In this document: positions 17,625 to 26,200 of the stretch, piece after piece | Layout of the letters: each line of letters starts with the position of its first letter | How positions within the stretch are numbered: the stretch's first letter is position 1 | Assembly: GCA_038257155.1 (NCBI GenBank) | Contig: JBBSJP010000021.1 | Span: 6,021 to 70,020, forward strand | DNA length: 64,000 nucleotides | From: JANJTY01 sp038257155 | GTDB taxonomy: Bacteria > Pseudomonadota > Gammaproteobacteria > Xanthomonadales > Xanthomonadaceae | Direction: 5' to 3' | Made by a program: the position numbers and the translations under genes | The notes under the pieces: model-generated | Databases searched by the model: none | Told to the model about the DNA's origin: nothing | The model's input: the letters and a program-made list of their open reading frames with translations, nothing else

Positions 17625-18089
17625 TCAGCATGCTCCGTAGCCTGGTACCGCGTATCCCGATGGCGAACAGATCGAACCACGGCCCAGCACATTCACGTTG
17701 AAGCGAAGCTGGTAGCTGCCGGCCTGCAGGGTGACTGAGCCAGCCGAGTTCAGGTCTGCCAAAGTGCCGCGTTTCGGATCGATCTCGACCACGCCCGCAT
17801 TACCCATGCTCGGGGCAACGGCGACGGTCACCCCTGTCGGCAGGCGCGCCGCGATGGTGTTGAAATCGATTTCGAGTGTCTGGTTGTTCTTGATTGCGTC
17901 GTTACGACGCTCGGCCAGCAGGGCCATGTATTCCTCGGCACCGCCCTGCAGCGACTGGCGCTGACGGAGGTCGAGGAAGGCCGGCGCCGCCATGCTCATG
18001 CCGATGGCGAACACCACCAGGGCCACCATCAGTTCAACCAGACTGAAGCCGCGGGCTGACCGGGTGCCTGTGCTTGTTATGGATTTCAT
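17625..18089 (-). CDS. fimT: FimT/GspH-type pseudopilin
   Basis: Pseudopilin of 154 residues with leader MKSITSTGTRSARG and FSLVELMVALVVFAIGMSMA, Glu5 present. The body has the GspH/FimT pattern (LRQRQSLQGGAEEYMALLAERRNDAIKNN). The C-terminal region reads GRGSICSPSG; FimT proteins that bind DNA in natural transformation are reported to carry a GRxR motif there, and here the second Arg is Ser, so DNA binding is doubtful. First gene of the minor-pilin operon, divergent from the pilE-like gene over 163 bp. Confidence 0.88.
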   Translation of the reverse strand: MKSITSTGTRSARGFSLVELMVALVVFAIGMSMAAPAFLDLRQRQSLQGGAEEYMALLAERRNDAIKNNQTLEIDFNTIAARLPTGVTVAVAPSMGNAGVVEIDPKRGTLADLNSAGSVTLQAGSYQLRFNVNVLGRGSICSPSGYAVPGYGAC

Positions 18090-18252
18090 GCGCGACTCCG
18101 TCGCAGACGACTGGTGATGCTAGGATCCTAACGTGTTGCAGGCGTCGGCCATACCACCTGACGACGGGCGGCACATGCATTGGGATGGACGGCACTTTTT
18201 GCCCTACAGCGGCATATAGCATCTGTATTCAGTACTTTTCAGGAGATCTGCA

Positions 18253-18642
18253 ATGCATCGTCTACGGGGATTTACACTGATCGAATTGATGGTGGTTGTG
18301 GCAGCCGTTGCCATTCTGGCGGCAATTGCCTACCCCAACTTCCTCGAACAGACGCGCAAGAGCCGGCGCGCCGACGCCACTTCGGGCCTTCAGGAAATCG
18401 CCTTGCGCCAGGAGCGCTGGCGGTCGAACAATCCGGCCTACGGCACGGCGGCCGAGATCGGTGGCATACCCACCTCGCCTTATTACACCTTTCGTGTGAC
18501 CAACAATACGGCGACCACGTATACGGCCACGGCCACGCGAGCCGGCAATCAGACCGGGGACGCAACGTGTGGAGACTTCACCTATACCTTCAATGCCGGC
18601 ACGGTAACGCGCACTGCAGCCAATCCAAGCTGCTGGAACTAG
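18253..18642 (+). CDS. pilE: PilE-like type IV pilin
   Basis: Small type IV pilin of 129 residues with a very short leader MHRLRG followed by FTLIELMVVVAAVAILAAIA, Glu5 present, and the usual YPNFLEQTRKSRRADA continuation of the long N-terminal helix. Two Cys near the C-terminus (CGDFTYTF and SCWN) form the probable D-region disulfide. AGGAG is 7 bases before ATG 18253. In Pseudomonas and Xanthomonas pilE sits downstream of pilY1 in the minor-pilin operon; here it is separate and divergent from fimT. Whether it is a minor pilin or a major subunit cannot be told from sequence alone. Confidence 0.88.
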   Translation: MHRLRGFTLIELMVVVAAVAILAAIAYPNFLEQTRKSRRADATSGLQEIALRQERWRSNNPAYGTAAEIGGIPTSPYYTFRVTNNTATTYTATATRAGNQTGDATCGDFTYTFNAGTVTRTAANPSCWN

Positions 18643-18707
18643 TCGCGACCCTGAAGCTGTGAGCGAGTAGCTGGGACGATACGGCAGCATTGGTTTTGCC
18701 CCTGTGT

Positions 18708-18973
18708 GGCTTGAGGCAAGCTACTCAGACTTCCAGGGCTTCCAGAATGGCCATGTCGGCTCCGCCGCGGCGCGGCTTGAGCCGACCTACCCAAGCTCGC
18801 CAGATGGACATCACGGCTGCGCCGCTGGACTGATCTGGCTGACCTGCGCAGATCATGCGGCCGGTGTAGGTCGGATCAAGCGCCGCCGTTCGGCCCGGAT
18901 AGGCGACCATGAATGGCGGCGCGGATCCGACATGCGAGCTCTTCCAGGCACGCGGTTGCAGGCTTGAGGCAAG
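18708..18973. repeat. Head-to-head GTAG-type palindromic pair between 13-bp direct repeats
   Basis: GGCTTGAGGCAAG occurs exactly at 18708-18720 and 18961-18973. Between them lie two related palindromic elements in opposite orientation: on the minus strand from 18790 leftwards (GTAGGTCGGCTCAAGC ending GAGCCGACAT) and on the plus strand from 18866 (GTAGGTCGGATCAAGC ending GGATCCGACATGC at 18934). The plus copy pairs GTCGGATC with GATCCGAC (18870-18887 and 18915-18931). The arrangement resembles a REP doublet, or a small non-autonomous element with a target duplication. It fills the 353-bp gap between pilE and ppnN; no gene is supported there. Confidence 0.7.
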
Positions 18974-18995
18974 TTGCGTTGCGGGTCTGGGCTGA

Positions 18996-20378
18996 CTAGG
19001 CAACCACCTGATAACAAGGCTTGTACTCGCCGCTCATCTTCATCCTGCGCTGAGCCACGAAGGCCTTCAGCAGTTCATCAAGTGCGGCCATTATTTCGCT
19101 GTCACCGTCGATCTTGAACGGACCATGCGCCTCGATTCGGCGCATGCCGTCTTCTTTCACGTTGCCCGCCACAATGCCCGAGAACGCGCGCCGCAGCGCA
19201 GCCGCCAATGCATGCGCCGGCTGATTGCGTTGCAGGTTGAGACTGGCCATGTTCTCGTGGCTGGGAGTGAAGGGAAGCTGCAGGTCGCGCTGAATCTTCA
19301 GGCCCCAATTGAAGAAGAACGCGTCCTTGCTGTCGAGGCGATGCTCGCGCACGCGCTCGATGCCGCGAACCATGTGGCGCGCAACCTTCGAAGGATCGTT
19401 GACGATGATCTCGTAGTGTTGGGCTACGTCATCGCCCAGCGCGAGGCGCAGGAAGCGGTCGATCTGCTCGAAATAGGCAGCCGAGTCACGCGGCCCGGTG
19501 AAGATCAGCGGGAACGGCATGCTGGCATTGTCCGGATGCAGCAGGATGCCAAGCATGTAGAGGATTTCTTCCGCCGTACCCACGCCGCCAGGAAACACGA
19601 TGATGCCGTGGCCAGTGCGAACAAAGGCTTCGAGACGCTTCTCGATGTCCGGCATGATCACCAGGTGGTTGACGATCGGATTGGGCGACTCGGCCGCGAT
19701 GATGCCCGGCTCGGTGATGCCGATATAGCGGTTCTCGAAGCGGCGCTGCTTGGCATGCGCGATGGTCGCGCCCTTCATCGGCCCCTTCATCGCGCCCGGA
19801 CCACAGCCGGTACAGATATCCAAACCGCGCAGGCCCAACTCGTAGCCAACCGTCTTGGTGTATTCGTATTCCGGACGGGAAATCGAGTGGCCGCCCCAGC
19901 AGACCACCAGGTTCGGCTCGACGTGCGGCCAGAGCACCCGCGCATTGCGCAGGATCTCGAACACCGCATTGGTCATGCCTGACGACTCGCTGAGGTTGAA
20001 CAGCCCGGTGTCTTCCACCTCGGTGCAGATGTAGGCGATATCGCGCACCACGGCGAACAGCAATTGCGCTACGCCAGCGATGATCTGGCCATCGACAAAG
20101 GCTTCGGCCGGGGCGTTGATCAGCTCCAGCTTGATGCCACGATCCTGTTGCAGCACCTGCACGTCGTAATCCGGAAAGCGCTCCTGCGCGGCGCGCGGGT
20201 CATCCGAAGCGCTGCCCGAGGTCAGCACCGCAAGGGTGCAGCGTCGCAGCAGCTCATGCATGCCGCCGATGGTGGCATCGCGCAGCCGGCTCACCTCGTC
20301 GCGGGAAAGCACATCCAGTCCGCCGCGGGGCGCGATGCGGGCATTGACGGTGGCGGGACGACTTGCGGTCTGGTTCAT
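18996..20378 (-). CDS. ppnN: Nucleotide 5'-monophosphate nucleosidase PpnN (LOG family)
   Basis: PpnN (YgdH) hydrolyses purine and pyrimidine nucleoside monophosphates to base and ribose 5-phosphate and in E. coli is stimulated by (p)ppGpp, shaping nucleotide pools under stress. The 460 residues match the family (about 454). The LOG motif appears as PGGVGTAEEILYMLGI, and the central fold includes VCWGGHSISRPEYEYTKTVG and CTGCGPGAMKGPMKGA. Both flanking terminal domains are present, with the ending MKMSGEYKPCYQVV. It is transcribed in the same direction as the Pil-Chp operon but after a 395-bp repeat-rich gap, so it is probably separate. Confidence 0.95.
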   Translation of the reverse strand: MNQTASRPATVNARIAPRGGLDVLSRDEVSRLRDATIGGMHELLRRCTLAVLTSGSASDDPRAAQERFPDYDVQVLQQDRGIKLELINAPAEAFVDGQIIAGVAQLLFAVVRDIAYICTEVEDTGLFNLSESSGMTNAVFEILRNARVLWPHVEPNLVVCWGGHSISRPEYEYTKTVGYELGLRGLDICTGCGPGAMKGPMKGATIAHAKQRRFENRYIGITEPGIIAAESPNPIVNHLVIMPDIEKRLEAFVRTGHGIIVFPGGVGTAEEILYMLGILLHPDNASMPFPLIFTGPRDSAAYFEQIDRFLRLALGDDVAQHYEIIVNDPSKVARHMVRGIERVREHRLDSKDAFFFNWGLKIQRDLQLPFTPSHENMASLNLQRNQPAHALAAALRRAFSGIVAGNVKEDGMRRIEAHGPFKIDGDSEIMAALDELLKAFVAQRRMKMSGEYKPCYQVVA

Positions 20379-20579
20379 GCGGCATTGGCTGTCTGAAGGG
20401 TTGGGGAAAATAGCACGGACCGGTGGTGGTCGGGCACCGGGGCGCGGGCCCGAGCGAGTGAGACGTCATCGAAAAGCGGCTCAAACCGCGAAATGAGAGC
20501 CCCGGCGATGTTGCTGTCGGTGAGGATGCCAAGGCCGATAAGCAGCGGCCCTCATCCGGCAATCGCGGGGCTTCCTCTC

Positions 20580-20752
20580 CCGCTAGCGGGTAAGCGGCGC
20601 GCTTGCGCCGCCGACATCGGCTGCGCAAGCGGAGGGAGTCAACCTATCCATTCCCTCTTTGGGGCGTGAATACTGACCATTAGTCTTTGAGTGAGCGCTT
20701 CGCTCGCACCCTCATCCGGCGCTGCGCGCCACCTTCTCCCAGTGGGAGAAGG
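20580..20752. repeat. Cluster of intergenic hairpins between chpC and ppnN
   Basis: Stems seen: CCGCTAGCGG (20580-20589), GCGGCGC/GCGCCGC with loop GCTT (20594-20611), GAGCG/CGCTC (20693-20705), and CCTTCTCCC/GGGAGAAGG with loop AGT (20732-20752). The last is related to the CCCTCTCCC hairpins at 11.6-11.8 kb. They lie just downstream of the chpC stop (20774) and may end the Pil-Chp transcript. The 20379-20579 part shows no clear feature. Confidence 0.65.
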
Positions 20753-20773
20753 GTCCAGGTCGCAGGCCTTGAA

Positions 20774-21253
20774 TCAGGCAGCTTCCTGACTGTGCAGCAC
20801 TTCGGCAACCATGGCTTCGATGCCGGCCAGATCAGGAATCATTGCCGGGTCATCGCGCAGCAGCACGTTCCTCAATACGCCAGGGCGAAGTTCGCCGTCC
20901 TCGCTGTCCAGCAACAGATCGGGAGATACCGTGGTGAGGCGTGGGAAGCCCTGCGTCAGCAGACAGGTGAATGGCACCTTCGGAACGCCTCCCAGACCCT
21001 TCAGAACGGCCACCTTGGCGCCCAGTTCGCCCTCGGTGTTGGCGAGGCCGGCAAGCCGCGCAAACGAAATCAGCGGCAGCCGCCAACCACGCCAACGCAG
21101 GCGTCCAAGAATCCATGCGGGTGCACCGGGGATCGGCTCCGGTTCGGCGTAGGTGATTACCTCGGCCACGGTGGCGTTGGGCAGCAGAAGTCTGCCATTT
21201 GCGACGGTCATTACCACGCCGCGGATATCGGCCTGTGTCTGGGGCTGGGCCAC
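20774..21253 (-). CDS. chpC: CheW-like protein ChpC
   Basis: CheW-domain scaffold of 159 residues, the accessory adaptor of the Pil-Chp system that can link additional chemoreceptors to ChpA. The CheW fold is visible as NGRLLLPNATVAEVITYAEP, PAWILGRLRWRGWRLPLISFARL and the final DLAGIEAMVAEVLHSQ. It starts 9 bp after the chpB stop and is the last gene of the operon, as in Pseudomonas aeruginosa (PA0415). Confidence 0.88.
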   Translation of the reverse strand: MAQPQTQADIRGVVMTVANGRLLLPNATVAEVITYAEPEPIPGAPAWILGRLRWRGWRLPLISFARLAGLANTEGELGAKVAVLKGLGGVPKVPFTCLLTQGFPRLTTVSPDLLLDSEDGELRPGVLRNVLLRDDPAMIPDLAGIEAMVAEVLHSQEAA

Positions 21254-21262
21254 GTTGATTCC

Positions 21263-23239
21263 TTAAACCGGGTTACCGAAACGGGCGATACAGTGCCGGG
21301 CAAGTTCGCGCGGACTGCCAGTAAACTCTGAAAGCCCTCGACTGCGAATCCCGTCAACCATCGAACTCACGACGCAGCTTGAGGCTTCCTGGACCCATAC
21401 TTCGCCACCGCGCGAAACCATATAGGCCGCGCCTTCGATGGCGTCGCCAGCCATGCCGCTGAAAATGATGGCGGAAGCCTGCGCACCGAAGGTGTCGGCT
21501 ACGTCGCGCAGCACAAGGTCGATGGACGGACTGTAGGCGGGCTTGACCTCGAACTCCTCAAGCCGCAGGTTTCCCTGCCGATCGATTCGCGCACGCTCGC
21601 CGGTTCCCAGCACCAGGATTTCGCCGTGGCCAATGCGCGCGCCGTCAGTCGGCAAGCGCACGGGAAGTTGCGAAACCTTCTGAAGCTGTTCGGCGAGACG
21701 CTCGAAAAAGCCCGAATCGAGGTGCTGGGCCAGAAGGAACATGGCAGGGAAGTTGGCCGGCAGCTCGGCGAGAAAGCTGCGCAATGCATCCGGACCACCA
21801 ATCGACGCGCCGAGCACGATCACGCGAAATATTTCGCTGTTTCCTGCATCAGGCGCTTCACTGGCGACCTGGGTCGCACCCTCCGAGGCTTCGCTCGCGC
21901 TCGCCGGGTCGCGCTGGCTCCATATGGAGTCGGACGTCTCCTCGGGCAGTGGCTCGAGGCTCAGGTCCAGGCTCCCAAAGTCGTACTCTGCCTTTGCACC
22001 GGCCGATGCCTTTGCAGCCTGCGCCTGAGCAACCGGTTGCACCTCGTCGCTCATCGGCTCCAGTGACAGGCCACCGAGATCAAAACTGCGTACGGCACTT
22101 GCTGCCGGAGCCGCAACCGGAGTCGGGTTCTTGGCTGCCGGGGGTTCCACGGCTGCAGGCGTTGCCGCAGGCTCCGGCTCGTCTTCCAGGGAGAGGAAAT
22201 CGAAATCTCCGGCCGAGTCGCTGATGACGTTGTCGGTGCTGGCAGACTGTGCATCAAACTGCGCCGCCAGCGCGACAAGGTCCGCATCTTCGTCCAGATT
22301 GGCGACAGCCTCGTCTTCCAGACTCAGGTCGGCAATGCTCAGGTCAGCGTTGCCGTCGAGGTTGAACCCTGCGAGTGCCTCGTCCAGGACGCTCGACTCA
22401 TCCGAGCTGAGCGATTCATCCGCGATGCTTTCCTCTACTGGCAACTCGTCGCTGGAGCCGCCACTGGCAATCTCGCTGTGACCCTGCAAGGCGGACTCGA
22501 GCACGCTTGGGTCAAACTCGAAATCTATCGCGGCGTCAACATCGGGGGCCGCATCGGGAACCTTGGCTCCGTGCACTTCAGGCTTGAGGTCTGTCTCGAC
22601 CATGGCGCCTTCGATCTCACCCAGATCGATGCTGAAATCCTCGAGCGAATCCTCCAGCACCAGATCACCCGATTCGAGCGCATGGCTCAAGGCGCCCGCA
22701 AACGCATCCTCGGTCTCACTGATTTCGAGACGAGGCTCACTGGGGACAAGATCAGCGGAGTCCAGCGCTTCCTGCGCAAAGCCTTCGATCGATACGTCAC
22801 CGACCATTTGTGCCGGCGTCAGCGGAGCACCTGGAGTCGGGAGGATGTTCAGATCCGGCAGGGCTTCCGCACCTTCGGGCCGTGGCGGATTGATGCTGTT
22901 GTGCCCGAGCAGCTTGGCGGCAAGGTGTCTGGCCCAGCGCGCACGATCCCAACCTGAAAGCTGCGAACTCACGTCGGCCTCGTTGAAGACCACACGCACG
23001 GAGGGGTCATCGAACAGCGGCTGGAGGTGATCGAAAGCATCTTCGAGACCTGGCTCGAGATTCACCAGCACCACCTGGGGTTGTCCTGCAGCCAGAGCTG
23101 CGATGTCGACTGCCGCGGGATCGGCCTCCATGACGACCGATGCCCCCAGCTCGTCGAGCGCAACGCGCAGTTGGGCGCGGGCCTCATCGGCCCGTCCTAG
23201 CAATGCGACCGAGATGGCGCGCTCAGCCACCGCCGCCAC
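21263..23239 (-). CDS. chpB: Chemoreceptor methylesterase ChpB (CheB) with degenerate receiver
   Basis: CheB-type protein-glutamate methylesterase that resets PilJ methylation. Three parts are visible in 658 residues: an N-terminal receiver-like fold (1-120) where the phospho-Asp position reads VVLVNLEPG, so it probably cannot be phosphorylated; a 330-residue acidic low-complexity linker rich in Asp/Glu/Ser; and the catalytic domain (about 465-658) with Ser of VLGASIGGP, His of LLAQHLDSGF and Asp of FSGMAGDAIEGA. The start overlaps the chpA stop by 17 bp. The family normally lacks so long a linker. Confidence 0.9.
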   Translation of the reverse strand: MAAVAERAISVALLGRADEARAQLRVALDELGASVVMEADPAAVDIAALAAGQPQVVLVNLEPGLEDAFDHLQPLFDDPSVRVVFNEADVSSQLSGWDRARWARHLAAKLLGHNSINPPRPEGAEALPDLNILPTPGAPLTPAQMVGDVSIEGFAQEALDSADLVPSEPRLEISETEDAFAGALSHALESGDLVLEDSLEDFSIDLGEIEGAMVETDLKPEVHGAKVPDAAPDVDAAIDFEFDPSVLESALQGHSEIASGGSSDELPVEESIADESLSSDESSVLDEALAGFNLDGNADLSIADLSLEDEAVANLDEDADLVALAAQFDAQSASTDNVISDSAGDFDFLSLEDEPEPAATPAAVEPPAAKNPTPVAAPAASAVRSFDLGGLSLEPMSDEVQPVAQAQAAKASAGAKAEYDFGSLDLSLEPLPEETSDSIWSQRDPASASEASEGATQVASEAPDAGNSEIFRVIVLGASIGGPDALRSFLAELPANFPAMFLLAQHLDSGFFERLAEQLQKVSQLPVRLPTDGARIGHGEILVLGTGERARIDRQGNLRLEEFEVKPAYSPSIDLVLRDVADTFGAQASAIIFSGMAGDAIEGAAYMVSRGGEVWVQEASSCVVSSMVDGIRSRGLSEFTGSPRELARHCIARFGNPV

Positions 23240-26200
23240 GTCCCACCTGCAGGATTTCCTGGACGTTCCGCATCAGCTCATTCTCCTGGTACGGCTTGCC
23301 GAGGTAGCGATCAACACCGATTTCGAAAGCGCGCTGGCGGTGTTTATCGCCCGTGCGCGAGGTGATCATGATGATCGGTATGCCCTTGAGGCGCGCATCA
23401 TTGCGCATGTGGGTGGCCAGTTCGTAGCCATCCATGCGCGGCATCTCGATATCCAGCAGCATCACGTCCGGCACGCGTTCCTGCAGCTTCTCGATTGCGT
23501 CGACGCCGTCCTTCGCGGTGAGCACCTCGTAGTTCTGACGCTCCAGGACGCGGCTGGTGACCTTGCGCATGGTGATCGAATCGTCGACCACCATGACCAG
23601 CGGTACACGGCGTGCTTCGACCACCTCCTGCACCCGCGCCGGAGCATCGCCGCTGAGCTTGAGCGCCGCCGAACGGCGCACCAGCGGGGTAACGTCGAGA
23701 ATCACCACGACACCGCCGTCGCCCATGATGGTGGCACCGAAAATGCCAGGCACCGAACTGACCTGCGGACCGGTGGGCTTGACCACGATCTCGCGGCTTC
23801 CGACGACACTGTCGACGCAGATCGCTGCACGCAAGTCGCCGGACCGCGCGAGCAGCAGCGGAATCTGCAAACTCTCGTCGGCACGCGCGTGGCTCTGACC
23901 CAGCAGCAGGCCGAGATCGTAGATCGCGTAGTCTTCTCCCGCGTACTCGAAGCTCGGATGCTCGGTTTGCAGCTGCTTTTCCAGGGTTTCACGAGCGATG
24001 CGCGCGACGCCCTGTACCGATGCAATCGGCACCGCGTATAGCGTCTCGTTCATGTTGACCAGGACAGCCTGCGTTACCGCCAGGGTGAATGGCAGGCGGA
24101 CCGTGAAGGTTGAACCCTTGCCGCGCTCCGAATCGATGAAGAGCTGGCCACCGAGCTGCTTGATCTCGTTGTTGACGACGTCCATGCCGACGCCGCGTCC
24201 CGCGATCTTGCTGACGCTTTCGGCGGTGGAGAAGCCGGTTTCCAGCACGAAGCCGAACATGTCGCGATCGGATAGCTCCGCGTCGGGCTTCAGCAGCCCG
24301 CGCTGGATGGCCTTGCGGCGAATCGCATCGCGATCCATGCCGCGTCCATCGTCGCTGACCCGAATCACTACTTCGGAGGCTTCGCGACTGATCGCGATTC
24401 GGACGTGGCCCTCTTCCGACTTGCCAGCCTTGAGTCGGTCTTCGGGCTGCTCCAGACCGTGCGCCAACGCGTTGCGCAGCATGTGCTCCAGCGGGGCCGT
24501 CATGCGATCCAGCACGCTGCGATCCATTTCGCCCTGCGCGCCTTCAACCCTCAACTGGGCCTTCTTGCCCAACTCTCCGGCGGTCTGGCGAATGATGCGT
24601 CGCAGGCGAGGCACGAGCGACTCGAACTGCACCATGCGCGTGCGCATGAGGCCTTCCTGCAGGTCCGAGCTGACTCGCGACTGCTGCAGCAGCAGGGTTT
24701 CGTACTGCCTGGTCAGATCGTCCAGGGTGTGCTGCAGGTTGACAAGGTCGGCTGCAGATTCCGACAGTGCGCGCGACAATTGCTGGAGGGTCGAGAACCG
24801 ATCCAGTTCGAGCGGATCGAAACTCTCGTCACTGACGTCAGCTTCACGCTGGTAGCGCGCGATGATCTGCGCCTCGGTTTCGATCTCCAGACGACGCAAC
24901 TGCTCACGCAGGCGCGTAGTGGTCTGATCCATTTCAACCAGGGCCGCGCGGAACGAACCGAGCTGTTGCTCGAGGCGCGCGCGATAGATGGCGACTTCGC
25001 CGGCGTAATTGACCAGTCGGTCGAGCAGGTCTGCACGAATGCGGATCTGCTCCTGTGGCGCGCGCACGCCCACGTCCGCAACGTCGTCGTCTTCCGCCAT
25101 CCGGTCCATGCCGGTGAGCTGGGTCGCAAGGGCGGAGCGTTCCGACGGAGCCTCACTGATCTCGGCTGGCGCTTCGACCATTGCATCCTGGACTGACGTT
25201 TCCAAGGCGTCGGTGTCGACCGCAGTGGGCAGCACAACGGTTTCACCGCGCGCCAGTGCCTCGATTCGACCGATCATCGAAACCGGCATGGCAATCGCGT
25301 GGCGTTTGGACACGCGCGTCACCATGGAATGCAGGCGATCAAACGAGCGCTCGAGAACCTCCACGCCCTCGCGACTCAATTCGCGACGCCCTTCGGCCAC
25401 CATTTCGAGCAGCGATTCCATGGCGTGACCGAGATCGCCGATCGGCGCCAGTCCTGCCATGCGTGCACCGCCCTTCAGGGTGTGCAGATCTCGCTGCAGG
25501 CCAACCACCAGCTCTCGATCGCCCGGGCTGTCGCGCAACTGCGCCATCATTCCGTCGGAGTGATCGAGAATGTCGCCACCCTCCTCCAGGAAGATGTCGA
25601 GCAGTTCGTCGTCGAGATCCGCAATATCGAGGGTTCCCTCGGGATCCGGATCTTCCTTGCTGAAGTCGAACTGGCCAATCGCAGCGCTCGGCTCGAATTC
25701 TGCAAGTTCGGCTGCGGGAGACGCTTCGGCCGGCTCGTCTTCAGCCACCACTTCAGCTGGCTGCTCGCTGGATGCACGACTGGCCTCCTCTTCAGCGAAC
25801 AGGGCGGCGAGCTCAGCCTCTTCCTCGGCGCTGTACGCGCCGGCAACGGCGTCCTGCGACGTGGAGGCATCGAACTCGGCAGCGGACCCGGCCACTTCGG
25901 CTTCGCTGGTTTCGGTCTCGACGTACTCGGTTTCGACGGCTTCGGCTTCGACAGACTCGACACCGGCCTCTTCGACCAGTTCGGAATCGACAGCTTCGCC
26001 TTCCAGGGCGCCGACTTCAGCATCCTCTGCTTCGGACGCCTCCGCTTCGATGGCTTCGGATTCGATCGTTTCAGTCGCGCCTGCGTCGGCATAGCTTGCT
26101 TCTGATTCGCCAGCTTCAGCTTCGGCGGTTTCAGCTTCGCCGACTTCGACTTCCGACGCTTCGGCTTCGGCTTCGGCTTCAGCTTCGACAGCTTCAGGTT

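Noticed and set aside
18180..18252. Sigma-54 promoter before the pilE-like gene (GGCAC and TGC elements around 18188-18203)
   Set aside because: The spacing between the GG and GC elements is 8 bp rather than the required 10.
18725..19003. A 92-residue minus-strand open frame
   Set aside because: It is made up of the GTAG palindromic repeats and overlaps the ppnN end; repeat-encoded frames of this kind are usually spurious.
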